Assembly (NCBI GenBank): GCA_937890655.1
Contig: CALADT010000098.1
Span: 1 to 33,876, forward strand
Length of the DNA stretch: 33,876 nt
Direction: 5' to 3'
Source: an uncultured Mucispirillum sp.
Lineage (GTDB): Bacteria > Chrysiogenota > Deferribacteres > Deferribacterales > Mucispirillaceae
The notes beneath the pieces are model-generated. The model was not told where the DNA came from. It worked only from the letters and a program-made list of their open reading frames with translations, and made no database searches. Below, one piece after another: positions 20,854 to 28,070 of the stretch. Numbering within the stretch: the first letter of the stretch is position 1; every line of letters begins with the position of its first letter. The translations under genes were made by a program, and so were the position numbers.

Positions 20854-21223
20854 TGAATTTACTGCATATTTTTTAAATAAATTTCCGCAGTTTGAGCAGG
20901 TAAAAGACAAAATCGCATCATATTATAACCAAGCATTATGCAGGTTTAAAATACTTTCCAGCTGTGGCTGTTATAATCTTGATGCAACATGTCTTGTGGT
21001 GGCACATTATCTGACAGTTTATGAAATGCCAGAAGATACTACTGCTGGAAGCTCAGGTAATAGTGGCGGAATTGTTAATAGTGCATCAGTTGGTGATGTA
21101 TCTGTGGGAATGCAGGCAAAACCTATTAATGATATGTTTGAAGATTTTATGGCATCAACGGTGTATGGGAGAGATTTTCTTGCATGGCTTGCGAGTGTTG
21201 GTGGAGCCCTATTGATTAATTGA
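20843..21223 (+). CDS. DUF4054-like head-tail adaptor
   Basis: The 126-aa protein starts with the adaptor-type pattern FTAYFLNKFPQFEQVKDKIA, then AHYLTVYEM, a Gly/Ser-rich loop (AGSSGNSGGIVNSASVGDVS), and YGRDFLAWL. This is the DUF4054 pattern; such proteins bind below the portal. It overlaps the previous gene by 11 bases. Confidence 0.78.
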   Translation: MENNEFTAYFLNKFPQFEQVKDKIASYYNQALCRFKILSSCGCYNLDATCLVVAHYLTVYEMPEDTTAGSSGNSGGIVNSASVGDVSVGMQAKPINDMFEDFMASTVYGRDFLAWLASVGGALLIN

Positions 21224-21382
21224 GAAATTATCTTTTTCCGCAGGACTTTGTTGTTTGGATTTTTCCTTGCTCATTTACCTCCGCTTTATGTAAACTCGCT
21301 TCGGCAAAAATCCAAGCCGCCTTGTTCTGCAAAAAAATCTTAATTTCTTTAAATGAGACTTGTAATAATTTTAAAAAAATTA
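21224..21382. repeat. Family B palindromic element (short copy)
   Basis: Outer arms GCAGG and TTCTGC and inner arms TTTGGATTTTTCC and GGCAAAAATCCAAG form a nested palindrome. The right part (GTAAACTCGCTTCGGCAAAA, 21290 onward, through GCCGCCTTGTT) matches 13843-13880. Relative to that copy the inner arms differ on both sides in a compensating way. No gene is seen; a 67-codon open frame here has no homologue-like features. Confidence 0.7.
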
Positions 21383-21434
21383 AAATCATTTTAACTTTTT
21401 ACTTGAATGAAATAGAAAACTAGTTTATATTAAG

Positions 21435-21513
21435 TGCAGTTGGAGCGGTTAGCTCCTAGTTTTAAAAATGTGTTTTTAAAAAACCGTAAGCCTGCCGCTT
21501 GCGGTTTTTTTAT
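21435..21513 (+). ncRNA. Candidate small RNA, antitoxin-like, module 1
   Basis: The RNA would begin near GTGCAGTTGG, fold GGAGC-GGTTA-GCTCC, and end at the terminator AACCG..CTTGCGGTT plus seven T (about 21482-21513). It has no good open frame. It converges with the mRNA of the 25-aa peptide and shares its terminator. Confidence 0.5.
21482..21513. terminator. Bidirectional terminator of module 1
   Basis: AAACCG..AAG pairs with CTT.GCGGTTT. It is followed by a T-run on the plus strand and preceded by an A-run, so both convergent RNAs can end here. Confidence 0.65.
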
Positions 21514-21515
21514 AA

Positions 21516-21593
21516 TCAAGGCTTAACAATATATATTAAGCAAGCAACAGCAATAACAAAAATGATTATTGTGGCTGTGCTTGTTTCAATCAT
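21516..21593 (-). CDS. 25-aa hydrophobic peptide, toxin-like, module 1
   Basis: ATG at 21591-21593 follows GGAGG with a 9-base spacer. The peptide starts MIETSTATIIIF, continues with a hydrophobic helix, and ends IYIVKP. It is the same length as, and clearly similar to, the peptide at 26274-26351 (shared E, S, TIIIF, IY and K positions). GTTTAC and GTAAAC flank and can sequester the ribosome site. These features resemble Fst/Ldr-type type I toxins, but no direct homologue is claimed. Confidence 0.6.
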   Translation of the reverse strand: MIETSTATIIIFVIAVACLIYIVKP

Positions 21594-21629
21594 AAATGTT
21601 TACCTCCATATGAAGTAAACTAACCGCTA

Positions 21630-21690
21630 TCCAGCCTGTGCAAATTCTGATTCCTTGCTAATCACTCGGGAATTTGGCAGTCTTCGCACA
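21630..21690. repeat. Family C core in the toxin-like mRNA leader
   Basis: The block from CCAGCCTGTGCAAATTC to GAATTTGGCAGTCTTCGC matches the palindrome inside the small membrane protein gene at about 1259-1316. CAAATTC / GAATTTG form the inner stem. Here it lies in the leader of the 25-aa peptide mRNA, where it may fold and control translation. Confidence 0.65.
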
Positions 21691-21760
21691 AACCGCTCAC
21701 CAACTGCACCGTTAATATTTCAAACTTTTTATAATTATTCAAATAAAAAATGGTGGTATT

Positions 21761-22204
21761 ATGGATATTAATGCAAACACTGCAAAAGTAAATAAAAATG
21801 ACTTATTAGATGCAGTGCTACAAAAACTTAAACTGCAATTTGGTAATATTGAAGTTGGATTTTTTGTAGGTTCAACATATAAAAATGGTAAAGATGTAAC
21901 AGAAATTGCTAAAAAAAATAATGAAGGTATTAAAGTGCCAAAACGAGAATTTATGATACCTGCTACAAATAAAGCATCTAATAAAACTATAAATATTACA
22001 GTAAATAGCATTGTAGGTGGGATGGATGAAAAGCAAGCATTATCTAAAGCTGGTATTATGTTTAAAAACGCTATTCAAAGAGAAATAACAAATTTAAAAG
22101 AACCACCTAATGCAGAATCTACTATACTTAAAAAAGGCTCATCAAACCCCCTAATAAACACAGGGCTTATGCGTTCAAAAGTTGAATGGAAATTTAAAAA
22201 ATAA
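21761..22204 (+). CDS. Gp10-like tail-completion/neck protein
   Basis: The 147-aa protein follows the HK97 gp10-like pattern: VGFFVGSTYKNGKDVTEIAK, then NNEGIKVPKREFMIPATNK, and a C-terminal STILKKGSSNPLINTGLMRS. These proteins sit at the neck and finish the tail connection. It lacks a strong ribosome site (GGTGG is closest). It is transcribed either by read-through or from a promoter inside module 1. Confidence 0.75.
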   Translation: MDINANTAKVNKNDLLDAVLQKLKLQFGNIEVGFFVGSTYKNGKDVTEIAKKNNEGIKVPKREFMIPATNKASNKTINITVNSIVGGMDEKQALSKAGIMFKNAIQREITNLKEPPNAESTILKKGSSNPLINTGLMRSKVEWKFKK

Positions 22205-22231
22205 TATATCCCTTAAATATAATAAAAATTA

Positions 22232-22275
22232 ATAACATATATTACCTGTATCTAACTGTTTTAATGTCATATAAT
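22232..22275 (+). promoter_or_regulatory. Late promoter 3 (neck/tail operon) with activator dyad
   Basis: ATAA (22232-22235), six bases, TTAC (22242-22245, continuing CTGTATCTA), then TATAAT at 22270-22275, again exactly 28 bases from the right half-site. The start would be near 22282, upstream of a GTG start at 22306. Confidence 0.75.
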
Positions 22276-22305
22276 TATAAATATTATAAGATAGGTGAGA
22301 TACTT

Positions 22306-22698
22306 GTGAATATTTTAAATTCTGCACTAAGTGCTGTAAGCAGTTTACAAAAAACTGTTACAACTAAAATATATAATAAAAAATCTATTATAAATAATGG
22401 TATAGCTGATTTTCACATAACAGAAGTTGATGCAAGAGTGCATGCTCAAGCATTAACCATGAAAGAGCTTGAAACATTTAATAATCTTGAAGTATCTACT
22501 ACCCTTTTAAAATTTTACATTATGGGAGATAAAGCAGAAATAGTAGATTTTTTTAAAAATCAAGATGCTTCAAACTCTATTGTTATATGGAATAATGATG
22601 AATACTCTATTTATGGTAAAATCTCTTGGCAGTCTGATAGATGGATTAAGGTTTACGGCGTTAAAAATATGAAAAAGAGAGAGATGATGCCATTATGA
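22306..22698 (+). CDS. Neck/head-tail joining protein, unknown family
   Basis: The start at GTG 22306 is chosen because GGTGAG lies before it and because the late -10 box (22270) overlaps the codons of the longer reading from 22264. The 130-aa product (start VNILNSALSAVSSLQKTVTT) ends with a beta-rich part (SIVIWNNDEYSIYGKISWQ). It lies between the gp10-like protein and the terminator-like protein, so a neck or tail-terminator role is likely. Its stop overlaps the next ATG. Confidence 0.65.
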   Translation: MNILNSALSAVSSLQKTVTTKIYNKKSIINNGIADFHITEVDARVHAQALTMKELETFNNLEVSTTLLKFYIMGDKAEIVDFFKNQDASNSIVIWNNDEYSIYGKISWQSDRWIKVYGVKNMKKREMMPL

Positions 22699-23246
22699 AA
22701 GAGATCCTGCAATCAATTTATAAATGTATAAGTGATGTTGCATCACCTTTTAAAACTATACTTCCATTTCAAGATATAGAAGCAGATGTTGATGCAGGTG
22801 TTGTTACTTTTGCTCCAACTAAAATTAAAAATATTACGCTTGCTAGTGAAAGACTGCAAGAGTCTATAAATAAAGATCAAACTAATAATTTAATAATAGA
22901 TGCAGTAAGCGAAGTAAGCTTTGAAGTTGATATTTATAAAAGTATTTCCTGGGATAATAATGAATTATCTGCTTTTGAGATGGCTGAGAAACTTCAAACA
23001 TATTTAAAAAGCTCACAAGCAAGAGATAAATTTTATAACGATTATAAGTATGAGCTTATGCCAATTTGGGCTGATATAACATTTCAAGCAGATTTTAATA
23101 CGTATAAAAAATGGGTGCAGATTGCACAGTTTGAAATATTTATTACAAAAATGAGTTCAATAAACTTAACAGATAAACCATTAAAAAATATAGTTATGAA
23201 TATTAATGATGTTAATACTCTTAAAAATAAATGCGAGGTAATATAA
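22695..23246 (+). CDS. LIC_12616-like neck/tail terminator protein
   Basis: The 183-aa protein resembles proteins directly before sheath genes of DUF3383-type contractile tails: an N-terminal helix (EILQSIYKCISDVASPFKT), central beta part and FEMAEKLQTYL helix. They are thought to cap the tail or join it to the head. ATGA overlap upstream and adjacency (TAAATG) to the sheath gene support one operon. The name rests on context and general pattern. Confidence 0.62.
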   Translation: MKEILQSIYKCISDVASPFKTILPFQDIEADVDAGVVTFAPTKIKNITLASERLQESINKDQTNNLIIDAVSEVSFEVDIYKSISWDNNELSAFEMAEKLQTYLKSSQARDKFYNDYKYELMPIWADITFQADFNTYKKWVQIAQFEIFITKMSSINLTDKPLKNIVMNINDVNTLKNKCEVI

Positions 23247-25106
23247 ATGAAAAACAAGACAGTAATTCCTTTTTCAAAATTTGTAAACATAACTACAAGT
23301 GGAAAATCTAGTGCTTTTACATTTAACAGATTAAATGCACTTGCAATAACAACGCCACAAATACCCATGCAGCAAATAGTGGAAGTTACTAGCATAGAAA
23401 GTGTTGCAAAACTTTATGGTATTCTTGGTAAAGAATATTCTTATGCTACTGAATTTTTTGGATATACTTCAAAAAATGCAACGAAAGCAGAAAAACTTAC
23501 TTTTTATAACAATTATCCAGAAGCACAAAAAGCAGCTCTTGTTGGTGCTGCTATTAGTATGCTTAATGATATAAAAAAAGCAGGTAGTTTAAATCTAACA
23601 ATTAATAGTCAGGAGCATAAACTTAATATTGATTTAGAAAATATTGTATCTTTTTCTGATGCAGCTAATGTTATTAATGAAAAATTAAAACATAAAAAAG
23701 TAGAAGCTGTGCCATATAGTTTGACAGGAACAGAAGTACCACTTCCTTTATCTGCTACTTCCACACTTGCTTCTGAACAATTTACTATAAAAAATGGAAA
23801 TGATGAAACGGTATTTACATATACTGCTAGTATAACATTTGAAACATCTGATAATATTGATAGAGTAATAACTAAATTAAATAATGATTCATTAAAAAAA
23901 TCTAATTTAGTTTGGAGTAAATTAGATAATAGATTAAAGCTAAGCCAAATAAGCTATTCAGGTGCTGCAAATACTATTCCTGCAAAAATAGAATTATCTG
24001 ATGCTAAATTAAAAAGTAAACTGGGGCTTGATAATATTACAACAGAGAAAGGTTCTGCAGAAATACCTGCTGGTGCATATGGAACATGCGAATATAATAC
24101 TCTTACAAATGGGTTTATTATTCAAGGGGCTGTGGCAAGTGCATCACAAACTATTAACTTTGCCACAGGCGATATGGCTTCTGTTTTAGGCTTTGCAGAA
24201 ACTGACGGCGGATATGTAACAAGTGGCTCAAATGGTGAAAATTTATCAGAAATGCTTAATCATATTGGGCTGATTAACGGCGATTATGTGAGTATAGCAA
24301 GCATTAATAATATAGATACTGCTGATTATGAAACTATTGCATCATGGGTAAATACTAGCGGTGGCAGGTATGCTTTTATTGTTATATCAGATGATGCAAG
24401 GCTTAAATCAACAAACAATATAGTATATGAAAATTTATTTGGCAATGACGGTTTTATTCTTATATATGGCAGTAATGTTAATATGCTTGCTTTTATGCAG
24501 GTAGCTATTGCATCTGTTGATTTTTCAGTGCCTGGCGGAATGACAAACTTTAATTTTATAGAAACACCAGAATTTATGGATGATGCAATTGGTAAAAGTG
24601 AAGAATTAGACGGCATTAATGCAAACCGTGCTAACTGCTGCTATATTATGGGCGGTTATGGGCAAAAACAACCACTTTTTGGTGAAGGGAAAATTTTTGG
24701 CACAAATTTTAATAATATTGCTAACTATATCGGCAATTCCTGGATAAAAGCTAAAATGGAAATAGCAGGTGCTAACCTTATGATTTCTCAAAACTTTATT
24801 GCCCTTCGTGGTGGCAATGGAAAAAGCATGATACTTGCAAGTATGCAGGAAGTAATAAACCTTGCAAAAACATCAGGTATTATTGTAACCGTTGGCACAG
24901 GAGAACTTTTAGCTGATGAAAAATCTAAAATAGTATCAGTAACAGGTAATGCTAATGCTATAAACTTAGTAGAAAGCAATGGCTATTATATAAATGTGCT
25001 GCCACTGACTAGTGATGATATAGCAAAAGAACAAATGAGAATACAGTTTATCTACACAAAAAATGTTCCAACAAATAGAATTGTAATTCAAACATTTGTA
25101 ATTTAA
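23247..25106 (+). CDS. Tail sheath protein (DUF3383 type)
   Basis: The 619-aa protein has DUF3383-like features: an N-terminal ALAITTPQIPMQQIVEVTSI and YSYATEFFGYTSKNATKAEK segment, a large variable beta middle (about 130-350) and the conserved C-terminal half (VDFSVPGGMTNFNFIE, ANCCYIMGGYGQKQPLFGEG, then the helix with IRIQFIYTKN-like end). It forms the contractile sheath. It is longer than most Mu L-type sheaths because of the middle domain. GAGGTAA precedes it. Confidence 0.87.
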   Translation: MKNKTVIPFSKFVNITTSGKSSAFTFNRLNALAITTPQIPMQQIVEVTSIESVAKLYGILGKEYSYATEFFGYTSKNATKAEKLTFYNNYPEAQKAALVGAAISMLNDIKKAGSLNLTINSQEHKLNIDLENIVSFSDAANVINEKLKHKKVEAVPYSLTGTEVPLPLSATSTLASEQFTIKNGNDETVFTYTASITFETSDNIDRVITKLNNDSLKKSNLVWSKLDNRLKLSQISYSGAANTIPAKIELSDAKLKSKLGLDNITTEKGSAEIPAGAYGTCEYNTLTNGFIIQGAVASASQTINFATGDMASVLGFAETDGGYVTSGSNGENLSEMLNHIGLINGDYVSIASINNIDTADYETIASWVNTSGGRYAFIVISDDARLKSTNNIVYENLFGNDGFILIYGSNVNMLAFMQVAIASVDFSVPGGMTNFNFIETPEFMDDAIGKSEELDGINANRANCCYIMGGYGQKQPLFGEGKIFGTNFNNIANYIGNSWIKAKMEIAGANLMISQNFIALRGGNGKSMILASMQEVINLAKTSGIIVTVGTGELLADEKSKIVSVTGNANAINLVESNGYYINVLPLTSDDIAKEQMRIQFIYTKNVPTNRIVIQTFVI

Positions 25107-25150
25107 AAATGTAAACTTAAAATAATTTTAAAAAACAAGGAGAAAAAAAT

Positions 25151-25609
25151 ATGAGTATGAATTTTATAGGAACGAACGCAGTAACCATTGCTGTATCAAT
25201 TCTTCCATTATTTCCTGTTGGAACAGTTGACCATTTTGCTGATGGTAGTGATGTTTGGAGTGGTGGTGCAACAGAAACAGCTGATATGGTAAAAACACCA
25301 GATGGTTATACTTATGCATGGACAAAGAATGCTATAATAGAAAGAACTTTAACAATAGCTCCTGCAAGCCCTATTGCAGTATTACTTGATGCTGCTGTGG
25401 CTGCACAACAAAGCTATGTAGGGGTTGGACCTGAACCTTTTCAAGTAACAGTAATCGTAACACACGCACACACTGGGCAAGTTGATACTTACTCGGATGG
25501 TATTATAAATAATGGTGAGCTTGGTATGAAAGTGCAGCAAGACAGGCTTGGAAATAAGCAGTATAGTTTTAAATTTGGCTCTTTTGTCACAACTGGACCG
25601 CTTAAATAG
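25151..25609 (+). CDS. Tail tube protein (DUF3277 type)
   Basis: The 152-aa protein matches the tube proteins following DUF3383 sheaths: WSGGATETADMVKTPDGYTY, ERTLTIAPASPIAVLLDAAV and VDTYSDGIINNGELGMKVQQ. It polymerises into the inner tube. AAGGAG precedes the start; 44 bases separate it from the sheath gene. Confidence 0.85.
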   Translation: MSMNFIGTNAVTIAVSILPLFPVGTVDHFADGSDVWSGGATETADMVKTPDGYTYAWTKNAIIERTLTIAPASPIAVLLDAAVAAQQSYVGVGPEPFQVTVIVTHAHTGQVDTYSDGIINNGELGMKVQQDRLGNKQYSFKFGSFVTTGPLK

Positions 25610-25628
25610 GAGAAAAAGGGAGAAAAAG

Positions 25629-25991
25629 ATGGAAAAGAAAGTATTTGAATTAACTGATGGCAAGACTACTCGTCAAGCTTATTTTAAAAAAGTAACGATG
25701 GAAGATGGCTTAAAAATTATAACAACTGCTGATGGTATGGCTCGTCAAGAAGAAACAGCTGTTAATAAGTTTGTGAATATTGCAATTAAATATCTTGTAT
25801 TAATCATTCCAGAAACAGGAACAGAACAGCATATTAAAAGTTTAACTGAGCTGGATGCTATATTTGATAACCCATTTATGAGTATAAAAATTGCAGAAGA
25901 ATTTGAGAAATACATAGCCCCCTATTTAGGGAGCTTGAACATTTCCAAAAGCAAAATTATGGAGTTACAAGCTCAAGCTCATCAAAAATAA
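25629..25991 (+). CDS. Tail assembly chaperone (short form)
   Basis: The start at 25629 follows GGGAG(AAAA) and gives 120 aa. It sits between tube and tape-measure genes, where chaperones act. The -1 frame stays open across its stop (CAA AAA TAA) to 26143, adding SSKINYPCNAIVTTLILNG-like sequence, so a G/GT-like -1 frameshift is likely. A poor slippery site (A-AAA before TAA) makes the exact place uncertain. Confidence 0.72.
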   Translation: MEKKVFELTDGKTTRQAYFKKVTMEDGLKIITTADGMARQEETAVNKFVNIAIKYLVLIIPETGTEQHIKSLTELDAIFDNPFMSIKIAEEFEKYIAPYLGSLNISKSKIMELQAQAHQK

Positions 25992-26143
25992 ATTACCCAT
26001 GTAATGCAATAGTCACCACCCTTATATTAAATGGGTTTGGTGACTATGACAAAATAATGAATATGAGCTTTGAAAGTGCTGTATATACTTATATTACAAT
26101 AGCGTTAAGCAATATAGAGTTTCAGAAAAATATGAAAGCTTAA
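25980..26143 (+). CDS. Frameshift extension of the tail chaperone (T-like part)
   Basis: In the -1 frame the sequence is open for about 52 codons past the chaperone stop (YPCNAIVTTLILNGFGDYDK, then IMNMSFESAVYTYITIALSN). No start codon with a ribosome site serves it. This is the design of lambda G-GT and its relatives, where a low level of frameshift fuses a second chaperone domain. Its stop touches the conserved sequence that begins module 2. Confidence 0.6.
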
Positions 26144-26194
26144 AATCATTTTAACTTTTTACTTGAATGTTATATGAAAGTAGTTTATATTAAG

Positions 26195-26271
26195 TGCAGT
26201 TGGAGCGGTCAGCTCTCACAAGGTTTTTTAATGTTAAACCGTTTGTGTTTCTGCCACAAGCGGTTTTTTAT
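26195..26271 (+). ncRNA. Candidate small RNA, antitoxin-like, module 2
   Basis: It would fold GAGC-GGTCA-GCTC near its 5' end and finish at the terminator AACCGTTTGTG / CACAAGCGGTT followed by six T (26235-26268). Start and first hairpin match the module 1 RNA. No convincing coding frame is present. Confidence 0.5.
26235..26270. terminator. Bidirectional terminator of module 2
   Basis: AAACCGTTTGTG and CACAAGCGGTTT form an 11-12-bp stem with one mismatch and a short loop, with a T-run on the plus strand and AT-rich flank on the other. Confidence 0.7.
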
Positions 26272-26273
26272 GT

Positions 26274-26351
26274 TTATTTTAGCTTATATATAACAAAAGC
26301 TATGGCTGATACTAAAAAAATAATAATTGTAGTCCAGCTTTCTTCTAACAT
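26274..26351 (-). CDS. 25-aa hydrophobic peptide, toxin-like, module 2
   Basis: ATG at 26349-26351 follows GGAG with an 8-base spacer. The peptide reads MLEESWTTIIIF, then a hydrophobic helix, ending IYKLK. Length and pattern equal the module 1 peptide, while the DNA is well diverged, which argues for selection on the protein. Role as a membrane toxin is inferred from size, helix and convergent RNA. Confidence 0.6.
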   Translation of the reverse strand: MLEESWTTIIIFLVSAIAFVIYKLK

Positions 26352-26478
26352 AAGCTCATCTCCACTTTTAATATTGATTAAAATAAGAGAGAGCCAACCG
26401 CTTACTCCAACTGCACTTTTCTTATATCATAACCTTTAAATTATTTCTATATTTTATTTCCATATATAATAAATATTT

Positions 26479-26522
26479 TTAATATACCTTATCTGTATCT
26501 ATCTACTCTAACTATATATAAT
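26479..26522 (+). promoter_or_regulatory. Late promoter 4 (tape-measure/baseplate operon) with activator dyad
   Basis: TTAA (26479-26482, a weaker left half-site), six bases, TTAT (26489-26492, continuing CTGTATCTATC), and TATAAT at 26517-26522, 28 bases on. The transcript would start near 26529, with a leader of about 69 bases before the tape-measure gene. Confidence 0.75.
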
Positions 26523-26597
26523 CAGTTTAGGTCACAGGCTACATCAGAATGCACTGTAGGGAGTGTGGCTGGGAATGACACTGTAAAGGATTGATAT

Positions 26598-28007
26598 ATG
26601 GCATTAGGTGATACATTAAAAAATTATGTTGTAGGAGTGGGTGTTAAAGATAATAACTTCACTGCTGGGCTTAAAAATATGGGCGGGCAGTTACAAGGAT
26701 TTGTATCTAAAATGGGTATTATGCTTGGTGCAGGCTCACTTGGTATGGCATTTAAAAAATTTGTTGATGCTGGAACAGATATTAGTAATTTTTCATCTCT
26801 TACAGGTATTGCAGAGCAGGATATAAGTGCATTAGGTGGGGCTTTAGAACATTTTGGTGGAAATATAGACTCTGCAAAAAGCTCTCTTCAAGCGTTACAG
26901 CAAGGGTTATCTCAAGCAGAATGGGGACAAGGACAGTTGCTAGAAACTGCTGCAATGTATGGTGTAGAATTATATAATCAAGATGGCTCATTAAAAAATG
27001 CACAACAGCTGCTTATGGGGCTTGCTTCTGATTTTGAACATTTAACAAAAGCTCAAGCCTTTACATTGGGAAGCCAGTTAGGGCTTGATGCAAGCACTAT
27101 ACAACTTTTACAGCAAGGTAAAACAGGTATAAAATCATTGCTTAATGAACAAGCTAAAATGGGAGCTATGAATGCTCATCAGGCTATTGAAGCAAAAAAG
27201 TTTAGTGCAGAATGGACAAAACTAAAACAATCGTTAGCCTCATTAGGTAGAAGTATTGCAGTTGATATTATGCCTCCTGTAATAGATTTTATAAAACAGA
27301 TTGGGAAAGCTGTAGACTGGGTGCGAAGCTTAGATACATATACTATTATGCTTGCTGCATCTTTTGGAGTAGTTGGGTATGCTGTAAAAAATTTACAAAG
27401 TATTATGACTATATTTTCTAAAAGTTTTTTAAAAGCTAATTTACCACTACTTGCAATAATCACAGGATTAACTGTGTTATTTTTATTGGTAGAAGATATT
27501 GTTGGTTATTTTAATGGAAAAGATAGCCTTTTTGGTGATTTTTTAGAAAATGAAAAAGTTCAACTATTTATGGAAAAAATAAAAAATGCATTTGCTTGGG
27601 TAAAAGATTTAGTGTCTGGATTTTCTTTTGATGGACTTTTAGAAAAAATAAATAACATGGCTGATGCTATAAAAAATGTGTTTGTAGGAACTTTTGATTA
27701 TGTAAAAGATGTTATTGCTACTATTGGAGCAAATCTTGGTGCATTTATTGTAAACCCATTAATAGATGTATTAAATAAATTACCATTTGTTGATTTAGAA
27801 TTAAAAAAATTAGATACAAAAGCAATGCCTGTATATTCTGATTATATAAAAGGCAATAGTGAAAATAATAATACTCAAAATAATAATATTACAATAAATA
27901 TGCCTGGTGGCACTGACAGTTTAACAAATATTACAAATGCGGTGGAAAATGGTATTAATAAAGCTAATTCTATATCATCAGCATTGATTTTAAATGGAGC
28001 TCAATAA
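26598..28007 (+). CDS. Tail tape-measure protein
   Basis: The 469-aa protein has the tape-measure look: N-terminal VGVGVKDNNFTAGLKNMGGQ, long helical repeats (about 50-230; SSLTGIAEQDISALGGALEH), hydrophobic helices (about 250-300, YTIMLAASFGVVGYA and LLAIITGLTVLFLLV), then a helical tail and an Asn-rich C-terminus. It sets tail length. It is rather short, which suggests a short contractile tail. It is first in the fourth late operon. Confidence 0.85.
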   Translation: MALGDTLKNYVVGVGVKDNNFTAGLKNMGGQLQGFVSKMGIMLGAGSLGMAFKKFVDAGTDISNFSSLTGIAEQDISALGGALEHFGGNIDSAKSSLQALQQGLSQAEWGQGQLLETAAMYGVELYNQDGSLKNAQQLLMGLASDFEHLTKAQAFTLGSQLGLDASTIQLLQQGKTGIKSLLNEQAKMGAMNAHQAIEAKKFSAEWTKLKQSLASLGRSIAVDIMPPVIDFIKQIGKAVDWVRSLDTYTIMLAASFGVVGYAVKNLQSIMTIFSKSFLKANLPLLAIITGLTVLFLLVEDIVGYFNGKDSLFGDFLENEKVQLFMEKIKNAFAWVKDLVSGFSFDGLLEKINNMADAIKNVFVGTFDYVKDVIATIGANLGAFIVNPLIDVLNKLPFVDLELKKLDTKAMPVYSDYIKGNSENNNTQNNNITINMPGGTDSLTNITNAVENGINKANSISSALILNGAQ

Positions 28008-28009
28008 CT

Positions 28010-28070
28010 GGGCGGGGAACTCCAAAGCCGTCCCCCGTCCCAACCACCACCGCTTTTAAGGAGTTTTATA
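28010..28070. repeat. Family A cassette, 5' part only
   Basis: GGGCGGGGA pairs with TCCCCCGTCCC around CTCCAAAGCCG, followed by AACCACCACCGCTTTTAAGGAG, which gives the ribosome site for the next gene. ACTCCAAAGCCGTCCCCC is identical to the copy at 10868. The second (ACATGT) hairpin is absent. Confidence 0.75.

Larger units (their letters stand above)
21403..21742. other. Type I toxin-antitoxin-like module 1 (convergent sRNA and micro-peptide)
   Basis: A rightward promoter TTGAAT-N17-TATATT (21403-21431) and a leftward promoter TTGAAT-N17-AATATT (21714-21742) face each other. Both are followed by GTGCAGTTGG, so the ends of the module are inverted repeats (21434-21443 and 21700-21709). The rightward RNA is about 80 bases and ends at a hairpin; the leftward RNA encodes a 25-aa hydrophobic peptide and ends at the same hairpin. 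A second module of the same design lies at 26163-26425. Confidence 0.65.
26163..26425. other. Type I toxin-antitoxin-like module 2
   Basis: TTGAAT-N17-TATATT (26163-26191) drives a rightward RNA beginning at GTGCAGTTGG (26194). The other end has the inverted copy (26407-26416) preceded on the minus strand by a TATAAG-type -10 box. The about 75 bases before and at the start closely match module 1. A hairpin in the middle ends both RNAs. The design equals module 1 although most inner sequence differs. Confidence 0.65.
26144..26597. other. 454-base gap: module 2, late promoter 4 and a leader hairpin
   Basis: It contains the second convergent sRNA/micro-peptide module (26163-26425), the fourth late promoter (26479-26522), and a dispersed-palindrome-like sequence in the tape-measure leader at about 26530-26585 (CAGAATG and GGGAATGACACTG). 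No larger gene is seen; an 81-codon plus-strand frame overlaps the module and has no support. Confidence 0.65.

Noticed and set aside
21220..21423. A 67-codon plus-strand ORF after the head-tail adaptor
   Set aside because: It lies over the family B palindrome and has no ribosome site or protein-like composition.
22264..22305. The upstream ATG start of the neck gene
   Set aside because: The -10 box of late promoter 3 lies within these codons and the expected transcript begins after this ATG; GTG at 22306 has a ribosome site.
26194..26439. An 81-codon plus-strand ORF across module 2
   Set aside because: It begins at the sRNA start, runs through the shared terminator and antisense to the 25-aa peptide, and has no ribosome site. 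The module reading explains the DNA better.
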